The notes beneath the pieces were generated by a model. That model made no database searches and was not told the DNA's origin. It saw only the letters and a list, made by a program, of their open reading frames with translations. Below, piece by piece: positions 5,207 to 5,263 of a DNA stretch of 5,263 nucleotides; position 1 is the stretch's first letter, and every line of letters begins with the position of its first letter. The stretch is from positions 1 through 5,263 of the forward strand of contig JAAYYR010000142.1 in NCBI GenBank assembly GCA_012515255.1, in the 5' to 3' direction. Position numbers and translations under genes: made by a program. Source of the stretch: Clostridia bacterium (lineage in GTDB: Bacteria > Bacillota > Dehalobacteriia > UBA4068).

Positions 5207-5263
5207 ATGTACCTGAAACGGATTGAGCTTCTCGGCTTCAAATCCTTTACCAATAAGACCGCG
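5207..5263 (+). CDS. smc: Chromosome partition protein SMC, N-terminal start (3' end outside window)
   Basis: The first 19 residues, MYLKRIELLGFKSFTNKTA, match the start of bacterial SMC proteins: the M-x-LKR-x-x-x-x-GFKSF signature that forms the first strand and turn of the ATPase head before the Walker A motif. SMC, with ScpA and ScpB, forms the condensin complex that compacts and segregates chromosomes. SD GGAGG (5196-5200) lies 6 bases before the ATG. Transcription probably starts from its own promoter near 5134, with a terminator separating it from minE. The rest of the roughly 1,190-residue protein is beyond the window. Other SMC-like ATPases (RecN, SbcC) begin differently, so the call is firm despite the short fragment. 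Confidence 0.9.
   Translation, partial: MYLKRIELLGFKSFTNKTA

Overview
The window carries a run of bacterial housekeeping genes, all on the + strand: the 3' part of valS, then folC, maf, a short minC, minD, minE, a structured non-coding stretch of about 400 bases, and the first 19 codons of smc. Strong GGAGG-type Shine-Dalgarno sites, sigma-A-like promoters and a MinE of the RLRLVLVHDR type suggest a Bacillota member (Negativicutes or a Clostridia relative) with fairly GC-rich DNA and a MinCDE (MinE-based) division-site system. That placement is an inference from sequence style; no 16S or marker search could be run.

Bases 1-3043 hold valS, folC and maf. They form a plausible transcription unit: folC starts 86 bases after valS, and maf starts inside the end of folC with a 14-base overlap. 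They cover tRNA charging, folate polyglutamylation and nucleotide-pool house-cleaning. A good promoter candidate (TTGACA, 18-base spacer, AATAAT) overlaps the maf stop codon and would drive the next unit.

Bases 3044-4808 hold a 223-base leader and then minC, minD and minE. MinD is full length with intact deviant Walker A, Walker B and C-terminal membrane helix. MinE has its membrane-targeting, anti-MinCD and dimerisation segments. MinC is unusual: only the C-terminal beta-helix domain, which binds MinD, is encoded (122 residues). The N-terminal FtsZ-inhibiting domain is absent, and a well-placed ribosome-binding site makes the short form look like the real product.

Bases 4809-5206 have no recognised gene. 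They contain a terminator-like hairpin about 60 bases after minE, a flanking long-range inverted repeat, a 39-codon ORF with a strong SD, an AT-rich hairpin inside that ORF, a second terminator with a T6 tail, an extended -10 promoter, and a GC hairpin just before the smc ribosome-binding site. smc runs off the window end.

The window is mostly ordinary core genome. The two points that stand out are the N-domain-less MinC and the densely structured minE-smc interval.
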